Both the position numbers and the translations under genes were made by a program. From Chryseobacterium rhizosphaerae (GTDB lineage Bacteria > Bacteroidota > Bacteroidia > Flavobacteriales > Weeksellaceae), in NCBI RefSeq assembly GCF_003385455.1, contig NZ_QNUF01000007.1:1-64000 (forward strand): a stretch of 64,000 nucleotides of DNA. Direction: 5' to 3'. The notes under the pieces are model-generated. The model was not told where the DNA came from, did not search any database, and saw nothing but the letters and a program-made list of their open reading frames with translations. Below, in pieces: positions 42,977 to 51,715 of this stretch; position 1 is the first letter of the stretch; each line of letters begins with the position of its first letter.

Positions 42977-44350
42977 TCAGCTGAATACACTTAAATTTTT
43001 AGCTATATCTTTTCCTGCATAAGGAGGAAATACATCAAGTTCCAGATCCGGGTTTCCAACCAGCATAGCTTTAGTATTGCTTAAAGCATCAAATCCTGCT
43101 TTACCATAATATTTACCCATTCCGGCATATCCTACTCCACCGAAAGGTAAACTGTCTATCCAGCAGTGTAAATTCGTTTGGTTAATACAACCACCGCCAA
43201 AGGAAACCGAATGAAGAAAATAATCGATATGATCCTGGTTTTTACTGAAAATATAGGCAGCCAACGATTTAGGCTTACGTTTAATAATTTGGGTAATCTC
43301 TTTTAAATCTGAATAAACCATTACAGGTAAAACCGGTCCGAACACTTCCTGCTGCAATGCAGGGTCTTCCCAGGTACTCGGATAAAGAACAGTAGGTTCT
43401 ACATACCGCTGAGCAACATTGAAGCGTCCTCCGATAACTACCTTTTCAGGAATGATATAGGAAGCCACCCGCTCTGCATCATGTTCACTGATCATTCTGG
43501 CGAGATCCGGGCTCTGCTGGGGATCATCACCATACATTTTCCGGATGGAAGCCTTTAGTTTGTCAATAAATTCTTCAGCAATACTTTCGTGTACATATAC
43601 ATACCCCGGGGCAATACACCACTGTCCTGAAATGGCATTATGTCCCCAGGCTATTCTGTCTACAGCAATATCAAGATTTGCCGTTTCATCAACAATGGTC
43701 GGGTTTTGTCCACCCAGTTCTAAAATGACCGGTGTCAGATTTTCTGCTGCAGCACGCATGACGACTTTTCCAACATTGGAACTTCCTGTAAAGAAAATAA
43801 AATCAAAAGGTAGTTGTAATAATTCTGTAATTTCTTCCCTGCCTCCTGTCACAGCCGTTACAGCTTCCGGTTCAAAATATTTAGGAATAAGCTCAGCAAA
43901 TAACTGGGCCACGGTAGGAGTTGTGTTAGCCGGCTTTAGAATGACTGTATTTCCTGCTGCCAATGCTGCAATGGCAGGATCAAGTAATAACAATACCGGT
44001 GCATTGAATGGACCAATGACTAAAGTTACCCCATAAGGTTCTTTATAAATAATTCCACTGTTTCCGGTTGCCTCAAGACCTTTTGGAATATCAACCTTTT
44101 GAGGAGCCATAAGCTCTCTGAGATTTTCTTTATAATATTTTATTACCCCTAATGGTACTGTAATTTCAAATAACTGTTCAAAAGGAGGCTTACGGAAGTC
44201 CTGCTCGAGGGCTTTGCAAAAAACGTCTTGATTTTCTGTGAGGAATTTTTCCATCCTGTTGAGCTGATCCATACGCCATTCGTATGTTTTGGTAGCATCA
44301 CTAAAGAAAAATTCTCTTTGTGTATCGAAAATATTCTGGTATTTGTTCAT
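42977..44350 (-). CDS. Aldehyde dehydrogenase (class 3-like)
   Basis: The 457-residue protein has catalytic C245 (SGQWCIAPGY), base E211 (LELGGQNP) and the cofactor motif FTGSSNVG. The shorter length and the DFRKPPFEQLFEI N-terminus fit the class 3 ALDH group that acts on aliphatic or aromatic aldehydes. It is co-directional with a DJ-1/PfpI gene 30 bases upstream, which suggests a small aldehyde or electrophile-detoxification unit. Confidence 0.9.
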   Translation of the reverse strand: MNKYQNIFDTQREFFFSDATKTYEWRMDQLNRMEKFLTENQDVFCKALEQDFRKPPFEQLFEITVPLGVIKYYKENLRELMAPQKVDIPKGLEATGNSGIIYKEPYGVTLVIGPFNAPVLLLLDPAIAALAAGNTVILKPANTTPTVAQLFAELIPKYFEPEAVTAVTGGREEITELLQLPFDFIFFTGSSNVGKVVMRAAAENLTPVILELGGQNPTIVDETANLDIAVDRIAWGHNAISGQWCIAPGYVYVHESIAEEFIDKLKASIRKMYGDDPQQSPDLARMISEHDAERVASYIIPEKVVIGGRFNVAQRYVEPTVLYPSTWEDPALQQEVFGPVLPVMVYSDLKEITQIIKRKPKSLAAYIFSKNQDHIDYFLHSVSFGGGCINQTNLHCWIDSLPFGGVGYAGMGKYYGKAGFDALSNTKAMLVGNPDLELDVFPPYAGKDIAKNLSVFS

Positions 44351-44380
44351 ACGTATTGTGTGTTTTATATTATTAATAGG

Positions 44381-45136
44381 CTATTCTGATAAAGCTTCAA
44401 TTACCAGTTGTGATGCAAGAAAACTACTGTGCTGCTGTTGTGCAGTAATGAGTCTTCCATCTCTCACAGCAAATGGTTCCAAAGGCCCGGCAACTTCAAA
44501 TTTGGTATTTGGGTTTTTTCTGGCTTCTGTTTCAATAGTATAATCATTTACGGTCATTCCAAACATTTTATTAATAATATCCTCTTCACTGTCTGCAAAT
44601 CCTGTCCATGTTTTACCATCTGCCAAAAGTTTTCCATTACTGAGTTTAACCCATAAAAGTAAAGATGTTCCATGACAGATAAGACAGGTAATTTTTCCTG
44701 CCTCATAAAAGTCTGCAATAAGCTTGTGAAGTTTTTCATCATCTTTAAAAGTGAGTAAGGGAGCTCCTCCCCCTGCAACACAAACAGCATCATAATTATT
44801 AATATCTATTTCCTCAATCGTTTTTGAATTTTGCAATAATTTTCCAAAAACATTATGATGGCGAAAACCGATACTAATCAAATCATTAGGATACGCGCCG
44901 TCCGGATTTTCAGGATCCGAGTGGGCGTCAAATTTCACTTCCCCTCCTTTTGGGGAACATAGATCGACATCATAACCAGCCTGTATAAAATCAAAAAAAG
45001 GACGTGTCATTTCTTCTGCAAAAAAACCGACACTGATGCCATGAAGAAGGGAGGCATTAGAAACTAAGCACAAAACTCTTTTTTTAGGATACATGTGTTT
45101 GGGTTGTCTTCTGATTATATTCTCATGTTCATTCAT
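44381..45136 (-). CDS. DJ-1/PfpI-family protein (Hsp31-like, type 1 glutamine amidotransferase fold)
   Basis: From ATG 45136 (MNEHENIIRRQPKH) it has 251 residues. The TTG at 45187 is not favoured. It has the nucleophile elbow ITCLICHGTSLLL with C154-H155, and the large layout with FFAEEMTRPFFDF and VCVAGGGAPLL of the Hsp31/YhbO-like branch. Members of this family deglycate, act as chaperones or hydrolyse methylglyoxal adducts. Adjacency to an aldehyde dehydrogenase supports a carbonyl-stress role. Confidence 0.85.
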   Translation of the reverse strand: MNEHENIIRRQPKHMYPKKRVLCLVSNASLLHGISVGFFAEEMTRPFFDFIQAGYDVDLCSPKGGEVKFDAHSDPENPDGAYPNDLISIGFRHHNVFGKLLQNSKTIEEIDINNYDAVCVAGGGAPLLTFKDDEKLHKLIADFYEAGKITCLICHGTSLLLWVKLSNGKLLADGKTWTGFADSEEDIINKMFGMTVNDYTIETEARKNPNTKFEVAGPLEPFAVRDGRLITAQQQHSSFLASQLVIEALSE

Positions 45137-45184
45137 ATTATATTTTTTTGGATTGTTGAAGAGTTTCGTTTGTGTTTTCTTAAA

Positions 45185-45192
45185 CAAAGTTA
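45185..45192 (-). promoter_or_regulatory. Candidate -7 box for the DJ-1/aldehyde dehydrogenase operon
   Basis: On the minus strand it reads TAACTTTG, matching TAnnTTTG. It is about 49 bases upstream of the ATG at 45136. Confidence 0.4.
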
Positions 45193-45401
45193 TATAAATG
45201 AATAACTTATATACGGTGATCTTTTCGGAACTTTAGAAAATTCAATTATTTTTCCCGTTAATAAGAATTATAATACCCCATTTAGAAAAATTAAACATCT
45301 GAAAGTTGAAAACCATTCCTTTACAATAATTTTATCGGGCTAAGCGTAAATATTTTATACATTTATATAAAGTATTGTTCAATAAAAAATATTCCAGTAA
45401 A

Positions 45402-47063
45402 ATGACAGATAAATTCCAACCTGATGCCATTATCATAGGAACCGGACTGGCCGGTCTTACAGCTGCTATGGAAATAACGGATGCCGGAAAGAAAGTCCTC
45501 TTACTGGATCAGGAGACTGAAGAAAATATAGGTGGACAGGCATTCTGGTCTTTCGGAGGCCTTTTCCTTATCAATTCACCCCAACAGCGAAGAATGGGAA
45601 TTAAAGATTCTTATGAACTGGCTTTACAGGACTGGAAAGGGACGGCAGGTTTCGACCGGAAAGAGGATTACTGGCCCCGTCAATGGGCAGAAGCCTATTT
45701 GAAATTTGCAGCAGGTGAAAAATACAAATATATTTCCAGGCTGGGGATCAAATTGATGTTTATGGTAGGCTGGGCAGAGCGTGGTGACGGATCTGCCATA
45801 GGACACGGAAATTCAGTACCCCGTTTCCATGTCAGCTGGGGAACGGGCACAGGTGTGATAAAGCCCTTTGTAGAAAAAGCATACCAGGCCAAAGAGAAAG
45901 GTTTGTTACAAATGAAATTCAGACACAGAGTGACTGAGTTGATTCTGGAAAATGGAAAAATAAAAGGACTTAAAGGAGACGTCCTGGAAAACGACTCTCA
46001 GGAAAGGGGAATTGCTACGAATAGAAATGTAATTTCTCGATTTGAATACACGGCTCCTCATATTATTATTGCTTCAGGAGGAATAGGTGCCAATCACGAG
46101 CTGGTAAGAAAGAACTGGCCTGAGAGATTAGGACCTGCTCCGGAAAATATGGTATGTGGAGTTCCTGCCTATGTAGACGGAAAAATGATTGGTATTGCAG
46201 AAAATATAGGAGCTGATATTATCAATCGGGATAGAATGTGGCATTATACCGAAGGGATCCAAAACTGGAATCCTATCTGGCCTAACCACGGGATAAGAAT
46301 ATTGCCCGGGCCCTCCTCATTGTGGTTTGATGCTAAGGGAAAGCGTCTTCCAGCTCCTTTCCTACCCGGATTTGATACATTGGGGACTTTAAAATACATC
46401 CAGGATACAGGATTTTCTTATTCATGGTTTATTCTGACTCAAAAAATTATAAAGAAAGAATTTGCACTTTCCGGCTCGGAACAGAATCCGGATATTACAA
46501 ATAAAGACTACTCTCTCTTTTTGAGCCGGATTTTTGGCAAAAAAGCTCCTGGACCTGTAGAAGCATTCAAAGAGCATGGAAAAGATTTTATCGTATCTGA
46601 TCATTTGGAAGATCTTGTTTCTAAAATGAACCAGCTCGCCGGAAATCATCTTTTAAAGTATGAAAAAATAAAAGAGCAGATTGAAGCCCGGGACAGAGAA
46701 CTGGATAATAAATTTTCAAAAGATACACAGGTCAATTATATCCGGAATACCCGCAGCTACCTGGGCGATAAGCTAGGCCGTGTGGCAGCTCCACATAAAA
46801 TATTGTCTCCTGAAAATGGACCTTTAATAGCAGTACGCCTTAATATTCTTACCCGTAAAACACTGGGTGGTATTAAAACGAACCTTAACGGACAGGTTTT
46901 AAAGGCGGATGAAAGCATTATTGAAGGACTTTATGCTGCCGGAGAAGTAGCCGGTTTTGGCGGCGGCGGAATGCACGGTTATCGTGCTTTGGAGGGAACA
47001 TTCCTTGGAGGATGTATTTTTTCGGGAATGAAAGCCGGGAAATATATCGCCGGATTAAAATAA
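45402..47063 (+). CDS. FAD-binding dehydrogenase (fumarate reductase/KSTD-like flavoprotein)
   Basis: From ATG 45402 (MTDKFQPDAIIIG) it has 553 residues; a TTG at 45375 is not favoured. It has the FAD motif GTGLAG, the GGQAFWSFGGLFL segment, and a C-terminal GEVAGFGGGGMHGYRALEGTFLGGCIFSG. The layout matches the large FAD-binding dehydrogenase family related to fumarate reductase and 3-ketosteroid dehydrogenase flavoproteins. Substrate unknown. The following SDR gene is 23 bases downstream, so both may act on one substrate. Confidence 0.82.
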   Translation: MTDKFQPDAIIIGTGLAGLTAAMEITDAGKKVLLLDQETEENIGGQAFWSFGGLFLINSPQQRRMGIKDSYELALQDWKGTAGFDRKEDYWPRQWAEAYLKFAAGEKYKYISRLGIKLMFMVGWAERGDGSAIGHGNSVPRFHVSWGTGTGVIKPFVEKAYQAKEKGLLQMKFRHRVTELILENGKIKGLKGDVLENDSQERGIATNRNVISRFEYTAPHIIIASGGIGANHELVRKNWPERLGPAPENMVCGVPAYVDGKMIGIAENIGADIINRDRMWHYTEGIQNWNPIWPNHGIRILPGPSSLWFDAKGKRLPAPFLPGFDTLGTLKYIQDTGFSYSWFILTQKIIKKEFALSGSEQNPDITNKDYSLFLSRIFGKKAPGPVEAFKEHGKDFIVSDHLEDLVSKMNQLAGNHLLKYEKIKEQIEARDRELDNKFSKDTQVNYIRNTRSYLGDKLGRVAAPHKILSPENGPLIAVRLNILTRKTLGGIKTNLNGQVLKADESIIEGLYAAGEVAGFGGGGMHGYRALEGTFLGGCIFSGMKAGKYIAGLK

Positions 47064-47086
47064 GAACATTTGAACAGGGAACAATT

Positions 47087-47890
47087 ATGAGTAGTTATTT
47101 TGACAATAAGGTTATTTGGATCACGGGAGCATCATCAGGAATTGGAGAAGCACTGGTTAAAGAGCTTACCTTGAATACTAATGCAAAGATTATCCTTTCT
47201 TCCAGGAAGGAGGAACAATTATATGCTGTAGCAGAAAATACAGGGCTTACCCACTCCAGATATGCCGTGCTTCCTCTGGATCTGGCCCATTATAAAAGCA
47301 TGCCTGATATGGCAGGAAAAGCAATAGAAAAATTTGGAAAGATTGATATTCTTATTAATAATGCCGGGCTTTCTCAACGTTCTTTGGCCATGGAAACCGA
47401 TATCGAAATTGATAAACACTTAATGGAAGTTGATTATCTCGGAACCGTTGCCCTTACCAAAGCGGTTGTTCCTTATATGATCAGAAACGGCGGAGGGCAG
47501 ATTGCTGTAGTTTCCAGCCTCATGGGAATATTCGGAGCTCCGATGAGAAGCGGATATGCTGCTGCCAAACATGCGTTACACGGTTTTTTTGATGCCCTCC
47601 GTGCAGAATTATATAGTCAAAACATCCTTGTTACAATTATCTGTCCCGGATTTATACAAACCAATATTTCAATACATGCGCTTACCGGTGACGGCTCGCT
47701 GCAGGGAACCATGGATGATGCCACTGAGAAAGGAATGCCCGCTGATGTTTTTGCAAAAAAAATGCTCTATGCTATAGAAAAAAAGAAAAATCAAAAAGCT
47801 ATTGGCGGCAAAGAAGTCATGGGTGTTTATCTGAAAAGATTCTTTCCTGCCCTACTTGCAAAAGTAATTCGAAAAGCTAAAGTAGTCTGA
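47087..47890 (+). CDS. Short-chain dehydrogenase/reductase
   Basis: From ATG 47087 (MSSYFDNKVIWITGASSGIG) it has 267 residues. The N-terminal cofactor motif TGASSGIG (13-20), NNAG (91-94) and catalytic S144, Y157 and K161 (YAAAKHA) are present. It is a classical SDR, resembling the DltE/DHRS7-like group with a hydrophobic C-terminus. The substrate is unknown. It is probably co-transcribed with the upstream FAD dehydrogenase. Confidence 0.87.
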   Translation: MSSYFDNKVIWITGASSGIGEALVKELTLNTNAKIILSSRKEEQLYAVAENTGLTHSRYAVLPLDLAHYKSMPDMAGKAIEKFGKIDILINNAGLSQRSLAMETDIEIDKHLMEVDYLGTVALTKAVVPYMIRNGGGQIAVVSSLMGIFGAPMRSGYAAAKHALHGFFDALRAELYSQNILVTIICPGFIQTNISIHALTGDGSLQGTMDDATEKGMPADVFAKKMLYAIEKKKNQKAIGGKEVMGVYLKRFFPALLAKVIRKAKVV

Positions 47891-47914
47891 AGAAATTATA
47901 ACTCCATATAATAT

Positions 47915-47945
47915 AAAAAAACCACACAAAAAGTGTGGTTTTAAT
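47915..47945. terminator. Bidirectional terminator between SDR and T9SS repeat protein genes
   Basis: Stem AAACCACAC/GTGTGGTTT (47919-47941, 5-base loop) with A and T runs on the two sides, placed between convergent genes. Confidence 0.82.
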
Positions 47946-47968
47946 CGAGTATTACTATTTTTAGTATA

Positions 47969-49570
47969 TTATTCTATAATGAATTTTTTGGTCGTTTTTT
48001 GTGTACCACCTAGTACGTTCAAGAAATAAACTCCTTTTTCAAGATGACTTGTGTTGATCTTGGTTTTTAATCCTTCTAATTTTTGTTGATGAACTGTTTT
48101 TCCTAACATATCCGTAATGGTAGCCTCCATAGAAGGTGTAAAATAATCAAGCTTTAAAGTAACATAATCTTTTGCCGGATTAGGAAAAATTGTAGCTGTA
48201 ACGCTAGCCTCTTTCGCAATCTCGCTAGTAGCCAGATGCTCTGGTGCAAGCTTTACAACCCAAGCATCATAATCTCCATGATTTCCCGTCACATCGCCAT
48301 TGTTGGACTTAGAACTTCCTGCAATCACATAGCTACCATCTGCAGTTTGAATGACAGAGGAAGCCTCATCACTTTCTGATCCTCCTATGCATTTTTGCCA
48401 TTGAATATTTCCTATTGCGCTTAGCTTTACAGCCCAATAATCAAAAGAAGGAGGCAGTTCTCCAGGGCCTGGATTTATAGGAGCATGATATCCTGCTACC
48501 TGACCGTCAGTTGAAATGGTATTTCCTACGACCAGATATCCACCATCAGAAGATTGGATAATAGAATATGCTCGATCTAATTTCGTTCCTCCCAACGCTT
48601 TTTGCCATTGCAAATTTCCCGCCTCGTCTATTTTTACAATCCAATAATCAGTCCCCCCGTGATTTCCTGTTACATCTCCATCGGTAGAAAAAGACTGACC
48701 AGCCATAATAAATCCACCATCCGAAGTTTTTACCATAGACAATGCTTGATCCGGATATAATCCTCCAAAAGATTTTTTCCAAAAAACAACACCTCCATCA
48801 GCGTTTAATCTTAAGATCCAAAAATCCGTGTTGCCATGATTTCCTGTTATATCACCGGTGTTTCCTTCGGCATATCCGGAAACTACATATCCACCATCAT
48901 TCATTTGAACAATGGAGTTGGCCTGGTCATCTCCTGTTCCACCAAAAGATTTTTTCCACTGAATATTCCCGTCAGAGTTTATTTTTACGATCCAGTAATC
49001 TACATAACCGTTATTTCCTGCTACATCACCGTTATTAGACATAGAACTTCCTGTGAATATATATCCGCCATCTGTCGTTGGGATTATTTTACTAATAACA
49101 TCAGTATTTGATCCACCGAAAGTTTTTTTCCAATGAATAACTCCTGCATCAGAATTTAATTTTAAAACCCATCCATCTTCGAGTCCATGATTTCCTGTTA
49201 CATCACCATTATTTGAATTGGTAGTTCCGGCAACTACATATCCGCCATCAGCAGTCTGAATAATGGAGTTTGCTTGGTCATTTTCTGTTCCTCCCAAAGA
49301 TTTTTGCCATTGAAGATTTCCTGTTGAATTTAATTTTGCGAGCCAGTAATCTTGTTTTCCGTGATTTCCTGTTACATTCCCGTTGTTTGAATTAGAATTT
49401 CCTGCCATCATATACCCGCCATCAGCGGTTTGAATGATGGAATTTGCATAGTCTTTTCCTGATCCTCCTAAAGATTTTTGCCATTCTATAGCTGGAGCTT
49501 GTGCCATACTAGAGCCTGAAAAAAAGATACCTGCCAATACAGGGATCGTTTTTTTGTAATTGAATTTCAT
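47969..49570 (-). CDS. Secreted seven-repeat (propeller-like) protein with T9SS sorting domain
   Basis: The 533-residue protein has a signal peptide (about 1-23), then seven tandem repeats of about 57-70 residues. The repeat consensus runs W-[QK]-K-[SA]-[LF]-GG...D-x-A-x-S-I-[IV]-Q-T-x-DGGY-[VI]-[VM]-x-G...G-[DN]-V-[TA]-G-x-H-G...D-x-W-[VIL]-[VA]-K-[LI]-[ND]. A C-terminal type-A T9SS domain starts at TIFPNPAKDYVTLKLDYF and ends TTKKFIIE. Seven repeats would suit a seven-bladed propeller. The sixth repeat has a Pro-rich insertion (HAPINPGPGELPPS). It is exported to the surface; its function is unknown. Confidence 0.88.
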   Translation of the reverse strand: MKFNYKKTIPVLAGIFFSGSSMAQAPAIEWQKSLGGSGKDYANSIIQTADGGYMMAGNSNSNNGNVTGNHGKQDYWLAKLNSTGNLQWQKSLGGTENDQANSIIQTADGGYVVAGTTNSNNGDVTGNHGLEDGWVLKLNSDAGVIHWKKTFGGSNTDVISKIIPTTDGGYIFTGSSMSNNGDVAGNNGYVDYWIVKINSDGNIQWKKSFGGTGDDQANSIVQMNDGGYVVSGYAEGNTGDITGNHGNTDFWILRLNADGGVVFWKKSFGGLYPDQALSMVKTSDGGFIMAGQSFSTDGDVTGNHGGTDYWIVKIDEAGNLQWQKALGGTKLDRAYSIIQSSDGGYLVVGNTISTDGQVAGYHAPINPGPGELPPSFDYWAVKLSAIGNIQWQKCIGGSESDEASSVIQTADGSYVIAGSSKSNNGDVTGNHGDYDAWVVKLAPEHLATSEIAKEASVTATIFPNPAKDYVTLKLDYFTPSMEATITDMLGKTVHQQKLEGLKTKINTSHLEKGVYFLNVLGGTQKTTKKFIIE

Positions 49571-49808
49571 GGTTTTTAGTTTTTTAAATTTTGAAGCGCA
49601 AATGTATCATTAATAAAAGAATAAACCTCTATGTTGTACAGGTTTTTACTCCTGTTACTATATATAGCAGGTTTTATTTATGAAGAGTAGACTGGAAGGC
49701 TGTTTTTAATATGAAGAAATCTATTTTTGCAGATATAAATATTCTTCAATCAGTAAAATGTATCCGTTTTCAGGTAAAATGTCTACCTGTTTTGAAAATA
49801 GCTGACTG

Positions 49809-49816
49809 TACATTTG
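49809..49816 (+). promoter_or_regulatory. Candidate -7 box for the alpha/beta hydrolase gene
   Basis: TACATTTG matches TAnnTTTG. It is about 45 bases upstream of the ATG at 49860. Confidence 0.4.
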
Positions 49817-49859
49817 TATCATAAAATAATCAAAGTGTTAATCACTAAAAACAAGTATT

Positions 49860-50783
49860 ATGATTCAGTCAGTTACATTTAAAAATCTTAACCGGAACGT
49901 AGCAGCAGATGTGTACTTCCCACCTCATTTTGATGACAATAAAAAATATGCAGCGATTATCAGTGCACATCCTATAGGAAGCTGTAAAGAGCAGACCTCA
50001 GGAAATATCTACGGACAGGCATTGGCCGATGCAGGATTTGTAGTATTGGCATTTGATGCTTCATTTCAGGGAGCCAGCGATGGAAAACCCCGTTTTATTG
50101 AAGATCCTACCTTGAGAGTTGAGGATTTCCGTTGTGCCTGCGACTATCTTGTAACCCTGCCCTATGTAGATGAGAAGCGTATCGGAGTATTAGGAATCTG
50201 TGGTGGGGGCGGTTATGCTATTAATACAGCGATGACAGAGCGTAGAATTAAAGCAGTAGGAAGCGTTACAGGAGTTAATTATGGAAGACTTTGGAGAGAA
50301 GCATTCGGAAACTGGAATCCTATTGATGCTTTGGAAAAGATTGCAGAACAGCGTACAGCGGAAGTAAGAGGTGCAGAACTTCGTGTAGGTCAGTTTTTAC
50401 CACCTTCTGTAGAAGCTGGAAAAGCTGCCGGAATTAAAGATATTGATGTATTGGAAGCTACGGACTATTATAAAACTTCAAGAGGAGAAAAGCCACATGG
50501 AGCAACCAGTTACCTGTATTCCCGAAGCAGTGCTGCTGTAGGCTGGGATGCTTTTTATCTGGCAGAAGTTTTATTGACACAGCCATTAATGGTAGTTATT
50601 GGAGACAAACCGGGAGGATTCGGAGCTTACAGAGACGGATTGGAAATCATGAGAAGAGCCAGATCAGAGAAAAAAGAACTGGTAATCGCGGAAGGATGGT
50701 CTCATTATGATTTGTATGACCAACCGGAGCCTGTAAAAATAGCCCTGGACCGACTGATTCCTTTTTATCAGGAGAATTTATAA
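49860..50783 (+). CDS. Dienelactone-hydrolase-like alpha/beta hydrolase with Cys nucleophile
   Basis: The 307-residue protein has a YcjY-type alpha/beta-hydrolase fold. The nucleophile elbow is GICGGGGYA with Cys114 in place of Ser, as in dienelactone hydrolases. The acid and His are probably near VIGDKPGGFGAYRDG and EGWSHYDLYDQ. The substrate is unknown. It is monocistronic between a promoter-like TACATTTG and a terminator. Confidence 0.83.
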   Translation: MIQSVTFKNLNRNVAADVYFPPHFDDNKKYAAIISAHPIGSCKEQTSGNIYGQALADAGFVVLAFDASFQGASDGKPRFIEDPTLRVEDFRCACDYLVTLPYVDEKRIGVLGICGGGGYAINTAMTERRIKAVGSVTGVNYGRLWREAFGNWNPIDALEKIAEQRTAEVRGAELRVGQFLPPSVEAGKAAGIKDIDVLEATDYYKTSRGEKPHGATSYLYSRSSAAVGWDAFYLAEVLLTQPLMVVIGDKPGGFGAYRDGLEIMRRARSEKKELVIAEGWSHYDLYDQPEPVKIALDRLIPFYQENL

Positions 50784-50787
50784 AAAA

Positions 50788-50828
50788 ACAAAGCGTTATT
50801 CCCATGGAGTGACGCTTTATTTTTTAAG
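50788..50828. terminator. Terminator between hydrolase and PAP2 genes
   Basis: Stem AAAGCGT/ACGCTTT (50790-50818) with an A-run before and a T-run after, between convergent genes. Confidence 0.78.
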
Positions 50829-50873
50829 ACAATTATTAAACAGGGTTAAACATTAGTGGGTAAAAACATTCAC

Positions 50874-51683
50874 CTAAAAGGTTTTTATCAGTCCTATTCC
50901 TACTGCATTGTTCTGATAAAACGGCATCACCATTGTAGATGATAATGCTGTGTTTTTAGTTTTATTTTTTCCGCGGAGTAAATGATCAATTCTTGGATAT
51001 AGCCAATACGCCAATTCTGTTGAAAGGATTCCAAATCCAGTTCCTGCAACGACGTCTCCCAGCCAGTGTTTATCATTCAGCATCCGGTATACTCCGGTGA
51101 AGATGGCAAAGGGATATCCGGAGAGACTTAACAAAAAATTGGTGTCTTTATATTCCCTGAACATAAACTGTGCATTGGAAAATGCTGTTGCAGCATGTCC
51201 TGAAGGGAAAGACATCGTATTGGAACGGTCAGGCCTCTCTTCTTTGACCATATATTTTAAAGGAAGGGTAAAAGCGGCAGCAATCAGCTGTGACGAAGCA
51301 TAAATAATGGTGCGGTCTCTTAAGTTATGCTTTCCCTTTACACCTGCCAGATTGAGTCCGTACACGATAAGTCCCGGAGCATACTGTGTATAATCATCAA
51401 ATTTTATCCGGGTAGGTTTGTGTTCATCGATTTCAATTTTAGTATCTAAATTGATTTCTCTTAGTCCTCTTACTGTTAAGCCTGCTACCCCATACCCAAT
51501 AAAGGCTGCCGGAATAATCAGGCTTTTATAATTCAGTTTACTTTTTTGAACAGCAGTTGTGATACTATCATGTATTGGTTCCTGAACTATAATCGTGTCA
51601 TTATTGTTTTGTGCACTGATTGTACTGATAGCTGACATTAAAACAATGAAATAGATCAGCATTTTTTGACGTTGTTTTTTCAT
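50874..51683 (-). CDS. PAP2-superfamily phosphatase
   Basis: The 269-residue protein has a signal or anchor segment and the three PAP2 phosphatase motifs: K143-x6-R150-P151, PSGH at 160-163, and R200-x5-H206-x3-D210. The family dephosphorylates undecaprenyl, lipid A or phosphatidate-type substrates at the membrane. It lies 33 bases after a TonB receptor gene at the end of a two-component-system locus, which suggests envelope-lipid remodelling. No substrate can be assigned. Confidence 0.88.
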   Translation of the reverse strand: MKKQRQKMLIYFIVLMSAISTISAQNNNDTIIVQEPIHDSITTAVQKSKLNYKSLIIPAAFIGYGVAGLTVRGLREINLDTKIEIDEHKPTRIKFDDYTQYAPGLIVYGLNLAGVKGKHNLRDRTIIYASSQLIAAAFTLPLKYMVKEERPDRSNTMSFPSGHAATAFSNAQFMFREYKDTNFLLSLSGYPFAIFTGVYRMLNDKHWLGDVVAGTGFGILSTELAYWLYPRIDHLLRGKNKTKNTALSSTMVMPFYQNNAVGIGLIKTF

Positions 51684-51715
51684 CCTGGATTACATTTGCA
51701 ATTTTTACTTCTTTA

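Noticed and set aside
43545..44036. 163-codon plus-strand open frame antisense to the aldehyde dehydrogenase
   Set aside because: It contains the reversed ALDH coding sequence and shows no protein features of its own.
47969..49570. CRISPR-like or minisatellite DNA from the repetitive T9SS protein gene
   Set aside because: The periodicity is codon-based protein repetition with variable DNA, without constant repeats and spacers.
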